This document shows, in pieces, positions 9,193 through 17,768 of a stretch of DNA of 64,000 bases. The translations under genes were made by a program, and so were the position numbers. The stretch spans positions 287,617 to 351,616 of the forward strand of contig JACJXR010000004.1 of assembly GCA_020636505.1 (NCBI GenBank). The letters are read 5' to 3'. Below the pieces are notes generated by a model. It was not told where the DNA came from. It ran no database searches and was given only the letters and a program-made list of their open reading frames with translations. Origin of the DNA: Chitinophagales bacterium (GTDB lineage Bacteria; Bacteroidota; Bacteroidia; Chitinophagales; Chitinophagaceae). Positions within the stretch are counted from its first letter, which is position 1, and each line of letters opens with the position of its first letter.

Positions 9193-9834
9193 ATGCTAAA
9201 TCTTGAATCTTTTACATTCAATCCGTTTCAGGAAAACACATATCTAATATACAATGCCCAAAAGCATTGCTGGATAATAGATCCGGGCATGTCAAACAAC
9301 GAAGAAACGGCTCATTTTTTAGCGTTTATCGACAATAACGGACTCAAACCTCAAGCCATCATCAACACACACACTCATTTGGATCATATATTCGGTGTGG
9401 CTGCTCTGCAAGAAAAATACAATATCCCTTTCGGCATTCATAAAGACGATCAGCCCGTTCTTAACGGAGCTGCAGGTTCAGCCATGTTGTTCGGTTTCAG
9501 CTTCAATAACCCTCCAAAACCAGACTTCTTTATTGAGGAAAACAAACCTTATGCTTTAGGCGATGAGGAATTGGAAATACTACTTGTACCGGGCCATTCT
9601 CCCGGCAGTATTTCTTTCTATTATCCCGAAGGGAAATGGGTGGTGAGTGGAGACGCTCTATTCAATGGCAGTATCGGCAGAACAGACCTACCGGGTGGCA
9701 ATTATGAGCAACTGATAAACAGTATCCGAACACAACTTTTCACCCTACCCGAAGACACTGTGGTTCATTCGGGTCATGGCCCTGCCACTACGATAGGCAA
9801 CGAGAAGCAATATAATCCCTTCTTGAACGCTTAG
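9193..9834 (+). CDS. MBL-fold metallo-hydrolase (glyoxalase II-like)
   Basis: 213 residues, compact metallo-beta-lactamase fold. The metal-binding THTHLDH (residues 59-65) gives the HxHxDH motif, with later ligands in VPGHSPGS, SGDALFNGSIGR and a final HSGHGP. It resembles the short YcbL/GloB-like hydrolases that cleave thioesters such as S-lactoylglutathione, but it lacks the extra C-terminal domain of true GloB. The substrate is not determined. It is transcribed away from the large outer-membrane gene, and its stop codon overlaps that of the comB-like gene by 4 nt. Confidence 0.88.
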   Translation: MLNLESFTFNPFQENTYLIYNAQKHCWIIDPGMSNNEETAHFLAFIDNNGLKPQAIINTHTHLDHIFGVAALQEKYNIPFGIHKDDQPVLNGAAGSAMLFGFSFNNPPKPDFFIEENKPYALGDEELEILLVPGHSPGSISFYYPEGKWVVSGDALFNGSIGRTDLPGGNYEQLINSIRTQLFTLPEDTVVHSGHGPATTIGNEKQYNPFLNA

Positions 9835-10565
9835 TGTGAGTTGGCAACCAATTTGCCGTCTCTGAGTATAGGTAGCACATTGTGCTTATCTATCATGGTG
9901 CAGTACTCCATGTCGCTTTCCAACCCATAAACGGATAATCTTTTGTAATGCGATCCATTTCGCAAAAATTCGATAGGATGCTCTATATCAATACTTTGGA
10001 AAAGTTGTTGTGCAGCTATGGTACTGTCACAGTTGATGTCGAACTTGTCCGCCACATTACTTACGACTGCACCTGCAAATAGTGTATCCTCAAGGTTGAA
10101 CCTATCTTTCCAAGACGCGCATGCAAGCAATACATTCTTATTGCAACCGGCCAAATAGTCCGATACGGCAGATAAATTCAGGAATGAACCCGTTACAATT
10201 TCCGCAGCATCTTCTACCATATGCAACAAACGAGTGCCGTTTGTGGTGGTCAACACCAATGTTTTGCCTGAAATGAACTCTTTAGGATACTCAGAAGGCG
10301 AATTTCCATGCTCCAAACCTTCAGCAATCTGTCCGTTACGCTCACCTGCCGTTATACTGTTCTCTATCTGTTGTCCCAGTTCTATACATTCCTGAACAGA
10401 AGCAACAGGTATTATGGATGTGGCTCCATTATCCAGTGCAGCGGCAATGGTGGACGTGGCCCTGAACACGTCGATTATTACAACCACTGCATCCTTGGTA
10501 TCAAACAAGTGCAAAAGTGCCGGAGAAAGGCACACTTCAAGTCTTGGTAAGTTATTACTGCTCAT
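9831..10565 (-). CDS. comB: 2-phosphosulfolactate phosphatase family protein (ComB-like)
   Basis: 244 residues from the internal ATG at 10565; an upstream in-frame extension (to 10607) gives a Cys-rich, unconvincing N-terminus. It carries the family hallmarks VVVIIDVFRATSTIAAALDNGA and TTTNGTRLLH. In methanogens ComB dephosphorylates 2-phosphosulfolactate in coenzyme M synthesis. Bacteria with the gene do not usually make coenzyme M, so its substrate here is open; a role in sulfonate metabolism is possible but not shown. It lies downstream of gldN beyond a terminator, so it is probably a separate unit. Confidence 0.85.
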   Translation of the reverse strand: MSSNNLPRLEVCLSPALLHLFDTKDAVVVIIDVFRATSTIAAALDNGATSIIPVASVQECIELGQQIENSITAGERNGQIAEGLEHGNSPSEYPKEFISGKTLVLTTTNGTRLLHMVEDAAEIVTGSFLNLSAVSDYLAGCNKNVLLACASWKDRFNLEDTLFAGAVVSNVADKFDINCDSTIAAQQLFQSIDIEHPIEFLRNGSHYKRLSVYGLESDMEYCTMIDKHNVLPILRDGKLVANSH

Positions 10566-10633
10566 ACACAAAATCTGCCCGCAAAGATAATGGCAAACAT
10601 ACAGCATCCATAACCTTGACGGCCTAAAATAAA

Positions 10634-10659
10634 ATAGCTGCCGTAATAACGGCAGCTAT
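10634..10659 (-). terminator. Terminator of the gldKLMN block
   Basis: ATAGCTGCCGT, loop, ACGGCAGCTAT: an 11-bp stem followed on the minus strand by TTTATTTTA. It lies 27 nt downstream of the gldN stop and separates the secretion genes from comB. Confidence 0.85.
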
Positions 10660-10685
10660 CTATATAATGTTTGTTATAATCGAAA

Positions 10686-11603
10686 TTAGTACACCCACAT
10701 ATCGTGCTCCTTGTTGAAGAGCATTTCTGCATCCTTCTGGCTTTCGTACAGAGACTCAAGCGGAGTCATTCTCCTGTCTTTGTAGCTCATGTCGAATGGA
10801 TTGCTCGTCTTAACGATCTTGCTTGAGAAGAATCTGTTTTCAAAGAAATCGTCCCATGTCATACGACCTACATCGTTAAGCGGGTTGAACACTTCATATT
10901 GAGCAAGCATTGGTCTCATTTCTTCGTACTGCAACCAGAAAATTGCTTGAGAAGCACGGAAGTTACCGGTATTCTCATCCAAGATATCCTTGATCGGAGC
11001 GATACCTACGATACGAACCACCATACGGCCTAGGTTACGATCGAATATCCAATCTTCTTTCAATCTGTACTTGGTTACGATATCAGGGTTGAACTCACGA
11101 CGAGTGATCTGCATTTGTATTTCACCTGTAATAGGATCTTCAACGTATACAGTATCAGGCTGACCTATCAACAACTCGATGATCTGATCTTTGGTAAGAG
11201 CAGTGGTAAAACGGTCATCAAGGTTTGAATAAGCCTTCACTTTGCCGTTTTTGATGGCATGAAGGATAATTTCAATGAAATAACCACCACCTGTTCTGTC
11301 ATCACCCGGATAACGGAACGCAACATTCTGCTTTTCACGAATGTCGATCTCACGCCATACTCTTTTCTTCCACATCACATCGTTCTCACGAAGTGGTTGC
11401 CAGTCAAGTATTTTGTTGACGTGCTCTACGCGGTCGTATGCACCATCCCTTACCAATGAAGGCTTCCAGTTGTCATTTACAGCATCTCCGGGATTGAATT
11501 GTGAGTACACATCCTGGATTGATTTGTCCTGAGCGTTCGCCAAAGAACCAAAAAATACTAATGCTGCTGCAGCTACTAATCTGTATGATTTAAGGACGTT
11601 CAT
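10686..11603 (-). CDS. gldN: Type IX secretion system ring/motility protein GldN
   Basis: 305 residues with an N-terminal signal peptide (cleavage near SLANAQD). The sequence matches GldN/PorN in length and in the conserved WQPLRENDVMWKKRVWREIDIREKQN and YRLKEDWIFDRNLGRMVVRIVGIAP segments. In T9SS, PorN/GldN pairs with the lipoprotein PorK/GldK to form the large periplasmic ring attached to the outer membrane. It is the last gene of the K-L-M-N set, 52 nt after gldM. The C-terminus carries RRMTPLESLYESQKDAEMLFN. Confidence 0.95.
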   Translation of the reverse strand: MNVLKSYRLVAAAALVFFGSLANAQDKSIQDVYSQFNPGDAVNDNWKPSLVRDGAYDRVEHVNKILDWQPLRENDVMWKKRVWREIDIREKQNVAFRYPGDDRTGGGYFIEIILHAIKNGKVKAYSNLDDRFTTALTKDQIIELLIGQPDTVYVEDPITGEIQMQITRREFNPDIVTKYRLKEDWIFDRNLGRMVVRIVGIAPIKDILDENTGNFRASQAIFWLQYEEMRPMLAQYEVFNPLNDVGRMTWDDFFENRFFSSKIVKTSNPFDMSYKDRRMTPLESLYESQKDAEMLFNKEHDMWVY

Positions 11604-11655
11604 ATTCCTATACTTATTTAACGAGTGTTAAGTTCGATTTAAATTTATGAATTTT

Positions 11656-13212
11656 TTACAGAAGAAGCAAGGTTATTGAGTTCAGTGCGCGTATACGTCC
11701 ATCAGGACCTTTTGCTCTGATTTCTTCAATATATACCCTGTCTCCCGGTTTTGCTCTATTTCTTAAATCGTTTACGTTTCTGTCTTTGTCAAGGTAAGGT
11801 CCGTTCACTTTATATGGTCCCAACAATTCACCACGCTTAGGTAGCATACTGAATTCATAGCTTGTTACCACGAAACGAGTATCAAAGTCGAAGTTTTCCA
11901 AAACCGCTAGGATACCACGCTGTGCCTTGAAAATGTTAGATGGCATGGCACCTTGTGTTTTGCCTCCTATTTTAGCAATTGGATCCGGAATGTATTTAAC
12001 ACGAACCTTCATACCACCTGCTTTCTTGGTACCATTTTCAGTTTTAGCCATGATGTTGGCATCTATCTCACCTGGCTTGTTTACCTTAACTATATAGTGA
12101 CCCAAACCGGCTTCATTATCTTGCTGTACATCAGCACCTTGGATATCAACAAACACATCCTGTAATGAGTAACCTGCAGCCGATACAGTTATCGGGTTAG
12201 GGACACCAATGTAGAATACGTTCATCTTGTCCAGTTGTATGGAAGCACCTGTAGAACCGACCATATACTGGAATTCAAAGTCTTTCTCTTCTTTTCTTCC
12301 ACCAAGGTCAATTGCAACTCGGCCTTTTACGGTTTTCAAACCAATACCACTAGCTGTAGCCTCATACTGACCAACACCATCTTTGATCTCCTTGATGGCA
12401 CCGCCACCACCTGTGATGGCAATGGTAGGGTCAATTGACTTGTTGTAGGCAGCCAAAAGTATCTTGGCTTCAATTTTTTGTCCTTCCAAAGCATAGCTGG
12501 TAGTTGGTACCGCTATGGCTTCAAAGGCATCAAATTTCACTTGAATATCACCGGCTTCGTCTGCCAACTGATTGATGATAACGGCTTCACTGTTTCTTAC
12601 GTCGTTTTGAAACTTGGAAAGCAATGTTACCACCGCCATTGTAGGCATGTTGTGGAAATATGCTGTTGACCAATCACCTTGAGGATTATTGTCATTCTTT
12701 TCAGCTTCAGAAATCTTCATTGGAAGATCTTTAGCTATTCTTGCTTTCTCAGCCGGGTTAACAAGAGATAGAAATTTCTCTCTGGCATCCAATAACTTCT
12801 GCTTCAGCGTATCACCACCTTTTCTTTCAACCAACAACAATGTACTGGCGTCAATGTTATCTTTTCTCTTGATTTCACCATCCTCTTCGCGACCACCGGC
12901 TTCATCAACTACTCTATTCTTCCATTCCTCAAGATAAGCTATCAACTCAGCAGCCTGTGACTTGGCCATTTTCGCTTTATCATTGAACGGCTTTACACGT
13001 TCTTTTTGACCGGCTTGATTTTCTTGTTCATCAAAGCCTTTGTAAAGCTCTTCGTTCTTCTCATTTATTGCATTGTTGGACGATGTGATACTTTGGTTGA
13101 TCACTTCGAAGGCGTGCAATATTTCGGATGATACGTTTAGCGCAAGCATCGCTGTCAAAACCAGATACATCAGGTTGATCATTAACTGCCGCGGCTCCTT
13201 GGGTAAAGACAT
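11656..13212 (-). CDS. gldM: Type IX secretion system motor-shaft protein GldM
   Basis: 518 residues. The N-terminus SLPKEPRQLMINLMYLVLTAMLALNV is the GldM/PorM hallmark and includes the single transmembrane helix that sits inside the GldL ring. The rest is periplasmic: a helical D1 domain with long coiled segments (about 50-215), then beta-rich immunoglobulin-like domains (about 220-510) that reach the K/N ring. GldL and GldM form the proton-driven motor of T9SS and gliding. The start at 13212 is preceded 5 nt upstream by an A-rich 16-nt element identical to one ahead of gldL. Confidence 0.96.
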   Translation of the reverse strand: MSLPKEPRQLMINLMYLVLTAMLALNVSSEILHAFEVINQSITSSNNAINEKNEELYKGFDEQENQAGQKERVKPFNDKAKMAKSQAAELIAYLEEWKNRVVDEAGGREEDGEIKRKDNIDASTLLLVERKGGDTLKQKLLDAREKFLSLVNPAEKARIAKDLPMKISEAEKNDNNPQGDWSTAYFHNMPTMAVVTLLSKFQNDVRNSEAVIINQLADEAGDIQVKFDAFEAIAVPTTSYALEGQKIEAKILLAAYNKSIDPTIAITGGGGAIKEIKDGVGQYEATASGIGLKTVKGRVAIDLGGRKEEKDFEFQYMVGSTGASIQLDKMNVFYIGVPNPITVSAAGYSLQDVFVDIQGADVQQDNEAGLGHYIVKVNKPGEIDANIMAKTENGTKKAGGMKVRVKYIPDPIAKIGGKTQGAMPSNIFKAQRGILAVLENFDFDTRFVVTSYEFSMLPKRGELLGPYKVNGPYLDKDRNVNDLRNRAKPGDRVYIEEIRAKGPDGRIRALNSITLLLL

Positions 13213-13217
13213 CCTTT

Positions 13218-13233
13218 TATTTTTTTTCTAAGG
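13218..13233 (-). repeat. A-rich 16-nt element, copy upstream of gldM
   Basis: The minus strand reads CCTTAGAAAAAAAATA, ending 5 nt before the gldM ATG. An identical copy lies at 14118-14133 ahead of gldL. A-rich sequence close to the start codon favours translation in Bacteroidota, so it may be a translation enhancer; the exact identity including CCTTAG is notable. Confidence 0.6.
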
Positions 13234-13261
13234 TTATACTTAACTATTGTTTATTCATCAT

Positions 13262-13281
13262 TATACGGCGTTATCCGTATA
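13262..13281 (-). other. Intercistronic hairpin between gldL and gldM
   Basis: TATACGG, 6-nt loop, CCGTATA: a 7-bp stem without a U-tract just after the gldL stop. It may protect or mark the processed gldL 3' end. Weak evidence for function. Confidence 0.35.
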
Positions 13282-13290
13282 TCCCACTCA

Positions 13291-14109
13291 CTATCTGCCT
13301 TGCATTGCAGACAACATGTTACCGTATATCTGGTTCAATGTGGTCAAGTTCTGAGACAGCAATGCTATCTGATCTTTGGCAGCCACAGCATCTTGTGCAC
13401 TTGATGCCATAGCATCCGAAGCGTTCACCAAGTTGCTATAGAACTTATTCATAGCCTTCAGATGGTTGTTCGCATCCTGAAGCTCCACTTCATATATTTG
13501 GTTAAGTGAACCAAGGTTTCTTGACAATACCTGTACTTGCTCGTGGAACCTTGCAGTATCCTCAGCGGCATTGTTGAACGATGCCATTGTATTGCTTGCA
13601 CCGATGAATGTATTCTTCATACCGTCCAAAGCTTCTGCAGCTTCGCGAGCGCTTGTTGAATATTCGTTTGTAGCAGAAGTCACTTCCGTGATGTCCTTTA
13701 TTTGGTCTACAACCGCACCGAATCTTTGGAAGTTGTCACCCAGTTTGCGAATGTTCGCAGGAGTGATTTGTGCTTCTTCCATCATTTTGTCCAAAGTAGC
13801 ACCCGGAGATACTTTACCTGCTGCGGAATCAAACTTGGTTCCTTTGCGATAAGCTTCTACGTGTGGGTTCTCGTCAATGTTTGGATAGAAACGCTCCCAA
13901 TAGTAATCTTTATGTGGAGGCAATATACCCAACATCGCGAAGATAAATGCTTCTGTAAGCATCCCTGCTGTAAGCATCACACCTGCACCTGGCCAGTGTT
14001 GTATTTTGAACAATGCACCCAAAAGTACAACCGACGCACCCAAACCAATGATAAAGTTCTTTATGTACTTACCTTGTTTGGTCTCGAAAAACAACGCTAC
14101 TGAATTCAT
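13291..14109 (-). CDS. gldL: Type IX secretion system motor protein GldL
   Basis: 272 residues. Two N-terminal transmembrane helices (about 17-38, IIGLGASVVLLGALFKIQHW, and 43-62, GVMLTAGMLTEAFIFAMLGI) are followed by a long cytoplasmic helical tail with repeated heptad-like segments. The first helix holds the conserved KIQHWPGAG loop, and a membrane glutamate lies in MLTEAFIF, as expected for the proton path of the GldLM motor. It sits between gldK (110 nt upstream) and gldM (78 nt downstream). Confidence 0.96.
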   Translation of the reverse strand: MNSVALFFETKQGKYIKNFIIGLGASVVLLGALFKIQHWPGAGVMLTAGMLTEAFIFAMLGILPPHKDYYWERFYPNIDENPHVEAYRKGTKFDSAAGKVSPGATLDKMMEEAQITPANIRKLGDNFQRFGAVVDQIKDITEVTSATNEYSTSAREAAEALDGMKNTFIGASNTMASFNNAAEDTARFHEQVQVLSRNLGSLNQIYEVELQDANNHLKAMNKFYSNLVNASDAMASSAQDAVAAKDQIALLSQNLTTLNQIYGNMLSAMQGR

Positions 14110-14117
14110 TTTTAAAA

Positions 14118-14133
14118 TATTTTTTTTCTAAGG
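14118..14133 (-). repeat. A-rich 16-nt element, copy upstream of gldL
   Basis: CCTTAGAAAAAAAATA on the minus strand, identical to the copy at 13218-13233, ending 8 nt before the gldL ATG. Just upstream the minus strand shows TATATTTG (14139-14146), a -7 box match, so a transcript could begin right at this element. Confidence 0.6.
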
Positions 14134-14138
14134 ATTGA

Positions 14139-14146
14139 CAAATATA
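14139..14146 (-). promoter_or_regulatory. Possible internal -7 promoter box for gldL
   Basis: TATATTTG matches TAnnTTTG exactly, about 30 nt before the gldL start. No convincing -33 TTG is seen, and the region is AT-rich, so a chance match is possible. Confidence 0.35.
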
Positions 14147-14219
14147 TTTTAAATACTGCTCTGTGATAATAACGCGAGGGTATCACAAATTATTATCTAA
14201 TAGTTAATAAAAGTTTCTG

Positions 14220-15479
14220 CTACTCTCTCCTGTTGGTTAAAGCAGGCTGGATTTGTTGATATACCGAACGGAAACCGATGTAAGCTTTCGCAGTATCAGC
14301 ATATTCATAATCACGAGTACCGTTTTGCAGATAGAAAGCCACATCGCGCCAGCTACCACCACGAGTAACTTTACGCCTCATCCACTGTGGATCGTTCTCT
14401 TGCATTTCGTAAGCAACCGTTGGGTTAACATCAGCTACGAACTGGTAAGCAGTTCCGAAGTAAGATGATGAAGTCCACTCGGCCACGTTACCTGCCATAT
14501 TATATAGACCGTAGTCGTTAGGCCAGTAACGGTCAACAGGAACAGTGTAAAGACCACCGTCAGCAGCATAGTTACCACGCTGAGGCTTGAAGTTGGCCAA
14601 GTAACAACCTTTCTTGTTAACTATATAAGGACCGCCCCAAGGATAAGGAGCTTCTGTACGTCCTCCACGAGCTGCCCACTCCCACTGGAATTCGTTAGGT
14701 AGCATGAACTCGCCTTCAAAATACATTTTGTTCTTTTCACGCTCAGACTTCCACAACATGGTACGCCAGTTGTTGAACGCTTGTGCTTGGTGCCAGTTAA
14801 CACCAACAACAGGGTAGTTGTTGAATGCAGGGAACCAGTTGTATTGTAGAGCTATAGGCTCGTTGTAAGAATACTTCAATTGACGCACCCATACAGTAGT
14901 ATCAGGATATATCTTCACTGCGTGCTTCGTTTTGAAGTTCGTAGCGTCCTGATCGGGAGCTTCAACATCTGCTCTGTAGTTGTAAGTTTCGTAAGCATAT
15001 ATCAGCTTAGCGTTGTCGAACACTTTCTTGCCCCAACCTGTTGATTGAGCAGGGATGTAGAAGTTGGCCAACATGTCCTGAAGATCAGGATCGTTCCAGT
15101 TAACCCTCTTTTTCATGTCAACGCGCTGACTACCGTCTTCCATATCAATGAAATCTCCAAGCTGTACGTGAGCCATGGAGTCTCTAACCCAATTGGTAAA
15201 CTGACGGTATTCCTGATTCGAGATCTCGGTCGCATCCATATAGAATCCGGTTACTTGAGTGGTACGGATCATTGCGTCCTTCTTCCCGCGAACATCTTCA
15301 TCGCTGGCTCCCATCTTTAACACTCCTGATGGAATGTATACCATACCTAATGGAACAGGCGCCTTGTAATTCATCACGTTCGGCTCTCCAACCAGTTGAC
15401 CTCCGTTGCCAGGGGTACCGCAGCTTGCTGCAAATACTAGTAATGCTACAGCTGAGATCTTCAGGGAAAGTTGTTTCAT
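14220..15479 (-). CDS. gldK: Type IX secretion system ring lipoprotein GldK
   Basis: 419 residues from the ATG at 15479, chosen because it begins a lipoprotein signal (MKQLSLKISAVALLVFAASC, lipobox cysteine at residue 20); the longer reading frame to 15647 adds an unlikely N-terminus. The body is a formylglycine-generating-enzyme-like (SUMF1/FGE) fold: PLGMVYIPSGVLKMGASDED at the start, PVVGVNWHQAQAFNNW, LPNEFQWEWAARGG, AGNVAEWTSS and RKVTRGGSWRDVAFYLQ. GldK/PorK is thought to have lost enzymatic activity and to build the T9SS outer-membrane ring with GldN. It is the first gene of the K-L-M-N block. Confidence 0.95.
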   Translation of the reverse strand: MKQLSLKISAVALLVFAASCGTPGNGGQLVGEPNVMNYKAPVPLGMVYIPSGVLKMGASDEDVRGKKDAMIRTTQVTGFYMDATEISNQEYRQFTNWVRDSMAHVQLGDFIDMEDGSQRVDMKKRVNWNDPDLQDMLANFYIPAQSTGWGKKVFDNAKLIYAYETYNYRADVEAPDQDATNFKTKHAVKIYPDTTVWVRQLKYSYNEPIALQYNWFPAFNNYPVVGVNWHQAQAFNNWRTMLWKSEREKNKMYFEGEFMLPNEFQWEWAARGGRTEAPYPWGGPYIVNKKGCYLANFKPQRGNYAADGGLYTVPVDRYWPNDYGLYNMAGNVAEWTSSSYFGTAYQFVADVNPTVAYEMQENDPQWMRRKVTRGGSWRDVAFYLQNGTRDYEYADTAKAYIGFRSVYQQIQPALTNRRE

Positions 15480-15662
15480 ACTCTGATTGTTAATTTTTAT
15501 TGCGTTTAGGCAAATAAAGTAAAATTTTCGGATTAGTGCACAATTGCACATAAACCGATGCACAATATTTAAAGTTTTTTCCAAAAATCCAAGCTTCAAA
15601 AAAAAATTTGTTAAGAATTTCTTGATGCCAATATGAGGAAAAAACAATTAATATGCAATACC

Positions 15663-17684
15663 TTATATAAGTTTCCTCATTATTTTTAATACCCCTTCAT
15701 AACTGCTTTCCGGCGGTCTGCAAGACTCCATATCGCATACAAATACGGCTACATCGCCCCCCGCCTCTTTCCCGGACATGATCGGAAGCCCCTGTACACC
15801 CTGCTTTTTCACTAACAGACGGTTATTGGGCAGATACGTTTTCCGCAGCATTTCGTGTATGTTATCGGTGGCATTTCCTGTTATTATCGCCAACTGCAAC
15901 CCCGCCACATATCGCTGCCCCAACGTGGCCCAATTCGAGAAAGAAGTAGTATACCTCATCGATTGGCCGCACATCTTCTGGGTCATGAATATTCCTTGCT
16001 CCAACCAAGCACTGTTTTCCATTGTCATACCGAGCGTTATAAGGTTTCCGGCCATTACCGAATTGGCAGACGGCAATGCTCCATCGTAAAGGTCCGTTTT
16101 ACGAACGGGTATGTCTTTTTGTTTAACCGAATTGTAATAAAAGAAGCTCTTGTTGTCATGCAAAAAGTCTGCTTGTATCATCTCGGTGATTCCGGCGGCT
16201 TGTTCCACCCATGTGTTCTCTCCTGTGGCACTTGCATAGGTTATCATTGCATCGATCAAGAAAGCAAGATCGTCCAACTTTGCATGGATGCGCGCCACAC
16301 CGTTTTTGTACGTGTGTGTCCACACTCCTTCTTTGTGATAAGTATTATACATCCATTGCAAATGCTTTCCAGCTTGTTGCATGTATGCGTTGTCATCCAA
16401 TGCCACACCTGCTTTGGTCAATGCAATGTTCATCAATGCGTTCCATGCCAATAGGCATTTGTCATCCGTAGCAGGGCGTATACGCTCAGCACGCTTCGCG
16501 AATATTATTTGTTTGGCTTCGTCTATGAGTGTATTTATTTCCTCTGTTGTTTTACCTGATTCTTCTGCTGCTTGCTGTACCGTTTTCACTTGTCGCAGTA
16601 TGTTGGTATGCTCCCAATTGCCGGTCTCTGAAACATCAAAATAGTTCGTGACAATTTCACTCAATTTCAGCTCGTTCCATTCTTCCCAAGTCCAAGTGTA
16701 AAATTTACCTTCTACACCTTCGCTGTCCGCATCCAACGCACTGTAAAACCCTCCCTCCTCACTCAACAATTCTCTGTTCGCAAAAGCTATGGTTTCGCGT
16801 ATGGCATCGCTGTATTTCTTGTTTTGGGTAATAGTATATGCATCGGCCATCACACTCACCAACAAGGCGTTATCGTACAGCATTTTCTCAAAATGAGGTG
16901 CCAACCATTGCTCATCCACACTGTATCGGGCAAAACCGCCACCCACTTGGTCGTATATGCCCCCGTTTATCATACAGTCTATGCTGAACAGCGCATGCTG
17001 CAATGCATCTTCATTGCCTGTAAAGTGGTGGTGCTCCAACAAATAGCCGATACTCATCGTTCCCGGAAATTTCGGTGCGGGGCCGAATCCTCCATATCTT
17101 CTGTCCGCCTGTTGCAATAAATTTTCCGCCGATTTAAGGCAAGCGTCTTTGTCCCAATACTCTTTACCGTTCAACGCCACTTGAGATATCTGCTTCAGGT
17201 AGCCCAACATCTGCTCGGTTTGTGTACTTACTTCTTCCTGTTTGTTTTGCCATACGTCGTATATACGCTCCATCACTTGCATCCACGAAGCGCGCCCGTA
17301 CATGGGCTTTGGAGGGAAATATGTACCACCGTAAAAAGGCACCCTGTCCGGTGTTACAAATGCATTCAGAGGCCATCCACCACTCTGTGTTATGGCTTGT
17401 ACGGCATCCATATACATATGGTCCACATCAGGGTGTTCTTCCCTATCCACTTTTATACATACAAAGTGCTCATTCATGTATTTGGCAGTCGCTTCGTCCT
17501 CAAAGCTCTCGCGCTCCATCACATGGCACCAATGGCATGCCGCATACCCAATACTCACCAATACAGGCTTATTTTCTCTTTTGGCTATATCAAAGGCTTC
17601 ATCTCCCCAAGGATGCCAATCCACAGGATTGTGCGCATGTTGCAGCAAGTAGGGGCTCTGTTCGTTAATCAGTCTGTTGGGCAT
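15663..17684 (-). CDS. DUF255 thioredoxin-domain protein (YyaL/SPATA20 family)
   Basis: 673 residues. The N-terminal thioredoxin-like domain (about 1-170) opens with the family signature NRLINEQSPYLLQHAHNPVDW and has a CHWC redox motif in GYAACHWCHVMERESFED (about residues 46-63). The rest is an alpha/alpha-barrel of the six-hairpin type found in N-acylglucosamine 2-epimerase and cellobiose epimerase relatives. The biochemical role is not established. It stands alone between gldK and the hemD-like gene. Confidence 0.92.
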   Translation of the reverse strand: MPNRLINEQSPYLLQHAHNPVDWHPWGDEAFDIAKRENKPVLVSIGYAACHWCHVMERESFEDEATAKYMNEHFVCIKVDREEHPDVDHMYMDAVQAITQSGGWPLNAFVTPDRVPFYGGTYFPPKPMYGRASWMQVMERIYDVWQNKQEEVSTQTEQMLGYLKQISQVALNGKEYWDKDACLKSAENLLQQADRRYGGFGPAPKFPGTMSIGYLLEHHHFTGNEDALQHALFSIDCMINGGIYDQVGGGFARYSVDEQWLAPHFEKMLYDNALLVSVMADAYTITQNKKYSDAIRETIAFANRELLSEEGGFYSALDADSEGVEGKFYTWTWEEWNELKLSEIVTNYFDVSETGNWEHTNILRQVKTVQQAAEESGKTTEEINTLIDEAKQIIFAKRAERIRPATDDKCLLAWNALMNIALTKAGVALDDNAYMQQAGKHLQWMYNTYHKEGVWTHTYKNGVARIHAKLDDLAFLIDAMITYASATGENTWVEQAAGITEMIQADFLHDNKSFFYYNSVKQKDIPVRKTDLYDGALPSANSVMAGNLITLGMTMENSAWLEQGIFMTQKMCGQSMRYTTSFSNWATLGQRYVAGLQLAIITGNATDNIHEMLRKTYLPNNRLLVKKQGVQGLPIMSGKEAGGDVAVFVCDMESCRPPESSYEGVLKIMRKLI

Positions 17685-17713
17685 GCGTGCAAGTTATCGC
17701 ATATCCATAAAGC

Positions 17714-17740
17714 AAAAAAGCAACCTCGTTTAGGTTGCTT
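17714..17740 (-). terminator. Terminator downstream of hemD-like gene
   Basis: Minus strand AAGCAACC, 7-nt loop, GGTTGCTT followed by a run of T. It lies 29 nt past the hemD-like stop and separates it from the DUF255 gene. Confidence 0.75.
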
Positions 17741-17768
17741 TCGTATTGTTGAAACACTTGTTCTTTTA

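Noticed and set aside
15535..15555. Inverted repeat GTGCA-CAAT-TGCAC upstream of gldK as an operator
   Set aside because: The stem is only 5 bp in AT-rich sequence and the nearby promoter match is poor, so it is not distinguishable from chance.
15480..15647. An N-terminal extension of gldK by 56 residues
   Set aside because: The ATG at 15479 opens a perfect lipoprotein signal, so the upstream frame is non-coding leader sequence.
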